From positions 1 to 34,384 of the forward strand of contig CAYRMW010000021.1 in NCBI GenBank assembly GCA_964425595.1: a stretch of 34,384 nucleotides of DNA. Reading direction: 5' to 3'. Both the position numbers and the translations under genes were made by a program. The DNA comes from Caccovicinus sp964425595. GTDB taxonomy: Bacteria > Bacillota > Clostridia > Lachnospirales > Lachnospiraceae. Shown here piece after piece: positions 33,223 through 34,384 of the stretch (positions within the stretch are counted from its first letter, which is position 1; each line of letters begins with the position of its first letter). The notes beneath the pieces are model-generated. The model saw only the letters and a program-made list of their open reading frames with translations. It was not told the DNA's origin and ran no database searches.

Positions 33223-33273
33223 CTTAGGCTTGTGGGCGTGCAACGCACGGAACAAGCGGGTATCCTCTTAGGC
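33223..33273. repeat. Inverted and direct repeats between the MATE and AraC genes
   Basis: An imperfect palindrome at 33228-33257 has arms GCTTGT/ACAAGC outside and CGTGC/GCACG inside. CTTAGGC occurs directly repeated at 33223-33229 and 33267-33273. They sit in the 250-bp divergent intergenic region, where an AraC-type regulator would bind. AT-rich stretches near 33323-33347 may hold the araC promoter, without a convincing -35. Confidence 0.55.
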
Positions 33274-33369
33274 AAAGCCTTTTGTCCCCAACAGCATAGC
33301 ATCCTCGCAGCCAAAAAACTACGATAATCTTCGCCGTTTTTTATAAAAATCGTATCAGGAGAAGGAAAT

Positions 33370-34293
33370 ATGACAGGAAGTATAAAGCGCCCAGATCCGG
33401 GCCGGGTCACCGAAACCACACGCGATCTGATGCAGGATTCCTCGGAAGTGATCCAGTATGATGTGCCCGGCATTCCTCTGTATATCCGCCGGCGCCGCCT
33501 CTCCGAATATCCGGGTATGCGAGCCCTCTGCCACTGGCATGAAGACCTGGAGTTGATTCGTATTCATGAGGGGCAGATGCACTATCAGATTGATGAAACC
33601 ACCTTGCTCTTAAACAAGGGCGACTGCCTTTTGATCAATTCCCGGCGGATGCACTACGGATACGCCTGCAGCCACCGGGAATGTGATTTTCTCTGCATCC
33701 TTTTCCATCCCGGCCTGTTTACGGGAAATCCCCGGCTGCGTCAGCAGTATGTCCGCACCTTCACCGCTTCCCGGGCGCCGGGATATCTCCTGTTTCCTCC
33801 GGACGATCCCTTTTATCCGGAAATTTCCCGGTTCATGGGGGAACTCTGGCAGTTGAAGGCGTCCGGTCAAAACGCGTTCCAGCTGGAGGTTTCCGGTCAG
33901 ATCCATCTTTTCTGGAGCCGTCTGCTGCGCACCCCGCAGATGAGCGAAACCGGCTTCTCCGGAGAAGGGCATCCTGATCTTGCCTTATTAAAAGACATGG
34001 TGTCCTTTATCGCCTGCCGCTATCCGGAAAAGCTTTCTCTGGAGGACATCGCCCGGGCCGGGAATGTGAGCCGGAGCAAATGCTGCATTCTCTTTAACCG
34101 GTATCTGAAACAGACCCCGGTGGCCTTTCTGAATCAGTACCGGCTAAAGGCCAGCTGCCGGCTGCTGGAGCACACAGACGAAAGCATCACGCAGATCGCC
34201 CTCGCCTGTGGATTCAACCATCCAAGCTATTATGGGAAATGTTTTCAGGAATGTTACGGATGCAGTCCCAATCAGTATCGAAAACGGCTGTAG
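33370..34293 (+). CDS. AraC-family transcriptional regulator with cupin sensor domain
   Basis: This 307-residue regulator has an N-terminal AraC-type cupin (about 45-130, beginning CHWHEDLELIRIHEGQMHYQID) for ligand binding. A C-terminal pair of helix-turn-helix motifs follows (about 210-307), LSLEDIARAGNVSRSKCCILFNRY and SITQIALACGFNHPSYYGKCFQ, ending with the family signature GCSPNQYRK. The ATG at 33370 follows AGGAGAAGG by 4 nt. It is divergent from the MATE gene and likely controls it. Cupins of this group usually sense sugars or small metabolites; the ligand is not readable here. Confidence 0.93.
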   Translation: MTGSIKRPDPGRVTETTRDLMQDSSEVIQYDVPGIPLYIRRRRLSEYPGMRALCHWHEDLELIRIHEGQMHYQIDETTLLLNKGDCLLINSRRMHYGYACSHRECDFLCILFHPGLFTGNPRLRQQYVRTFTASRAPGYLLFPPDDPFYPEISRFMGELWQLKASGQNAFQLEVSGQIHLFWSRLLRTPQMSETGFSGEGHPDLALLKDMVSFIACRYPEKLSLEDIARAGNVSRSKCCILFNRYLKQTPVAFLNQYRLKASCRLLEHTDESITQIALACGFNHPSYYGKCFQECYGCSPNQYRKRL

Positions 34294-34306
34294 GAGCGGT
34301 GATCTC

Positions 34307-34384
34307 TCATGCCGGTCTCCAGAATTTCCGATAGAGCGCATTCATTGCCTCACACCGCTCGCGGTAATACGCGCTGTTTTCCCC
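34307..34384 (-). CDS. 3' end of a gene cut by the window edge
   Basis: The last 78 bases, read on the minus strand, are open in one frame from the window end to a TGA at 34307-34309. They encode 25 residues ending YRKFWRPA, of plausible coding composition. Too little is present to name it. It would converge on the AraC gene with only 13 bp between the two stop codons. Confidence 0.45.
   Translation of the reverse strand, partial: GENSAYYRERCEAMNALYRKFWRPA

Overview
The window looks like chromosomal DNA of an anaerobic, moderately GC-rich member of the Clostridia, most like Lachnospiraceae. Supporting this are strong AGGAGG-type ribosome binding sites on almost every gene, sigma-A promoters close to TTGACA-N17-TATAAT, AddAB instead of RecBCD, a flavodiiron oxygen/NO-scavenging protein, an Nfn-type electron-bifurcating transhydrogenase and Lar nickel-cofactor genes. 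Nearly every gene lies on the minus strand. The exceptions are a small XRE-type regulator at the left edge and an AraC regulator at the right edge. I see no phage, insertion sequence, integrase or CRISPR array.

Layout, left to right. 1-4.1 kb: a small HTH regulator (+), a flavodiiron protein (-) sharing a bidirectional terminator with it, and an OmpR-type response regulator/histidine kinase pair. 4.1-9.6 kb: an apparent six-gene unit read leftward from a promoter at 9526-9553. Its order of transcription is ThyX-like protein, dihydrofolate reductase, LacX-type aldose epimerase, NfnA, NfnB, KduI, ending at a terminator at 4141-4170. 9.6-16.9 kb: addB-addA with its own promoter and a perfect 18-bp stem-loop at the very 5' end of the mRNA. 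17.0-26.1 kb: a peptide/nickel-class ABC transporter (binding protein, two permeases, two ATPases), followed by two M20 metallohydrolases and a cytidylate-kinase-like protein. They are closely packed or overlapping and are led by a consensus promoter and an intrinsic terminator lying before the first gene. 26.3-27.8 kb: a membrane protein fused to a HAD domain that lacks its catalytic nucleophile, then tRNA-Leu(UAG). 27.8-30.9 kb: larE-larB-larC, which make the nickel-pincer nucleotide cofactor; no larA is present. A 200-nt leader with an internal terminator precedes larE. 31.0-34.4 kb: a sugar O-acetyltransferase, a MATE exporter, a divergent AraC regulator, and the 3' end of one more minus-strand gene cut by the window edge.

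The parts that look least described are: (i) the attenuator-like leader of the lar operon; (ii) the attenuator-like leader of the peptide transporter/hydrolase operon; (iii) the membrane-anchored pseudo-HAD protein; (iv) a divergent ThyX-family protein translationally coupled to DHFR; (v) a tRNA-Leu promoter whose 17-bp spacer holds a perfect 14-bp palindrome and whose -35 box contains the larC stop codon. All family assignments come from reading motifs by eye; no searches or folding programs were run.
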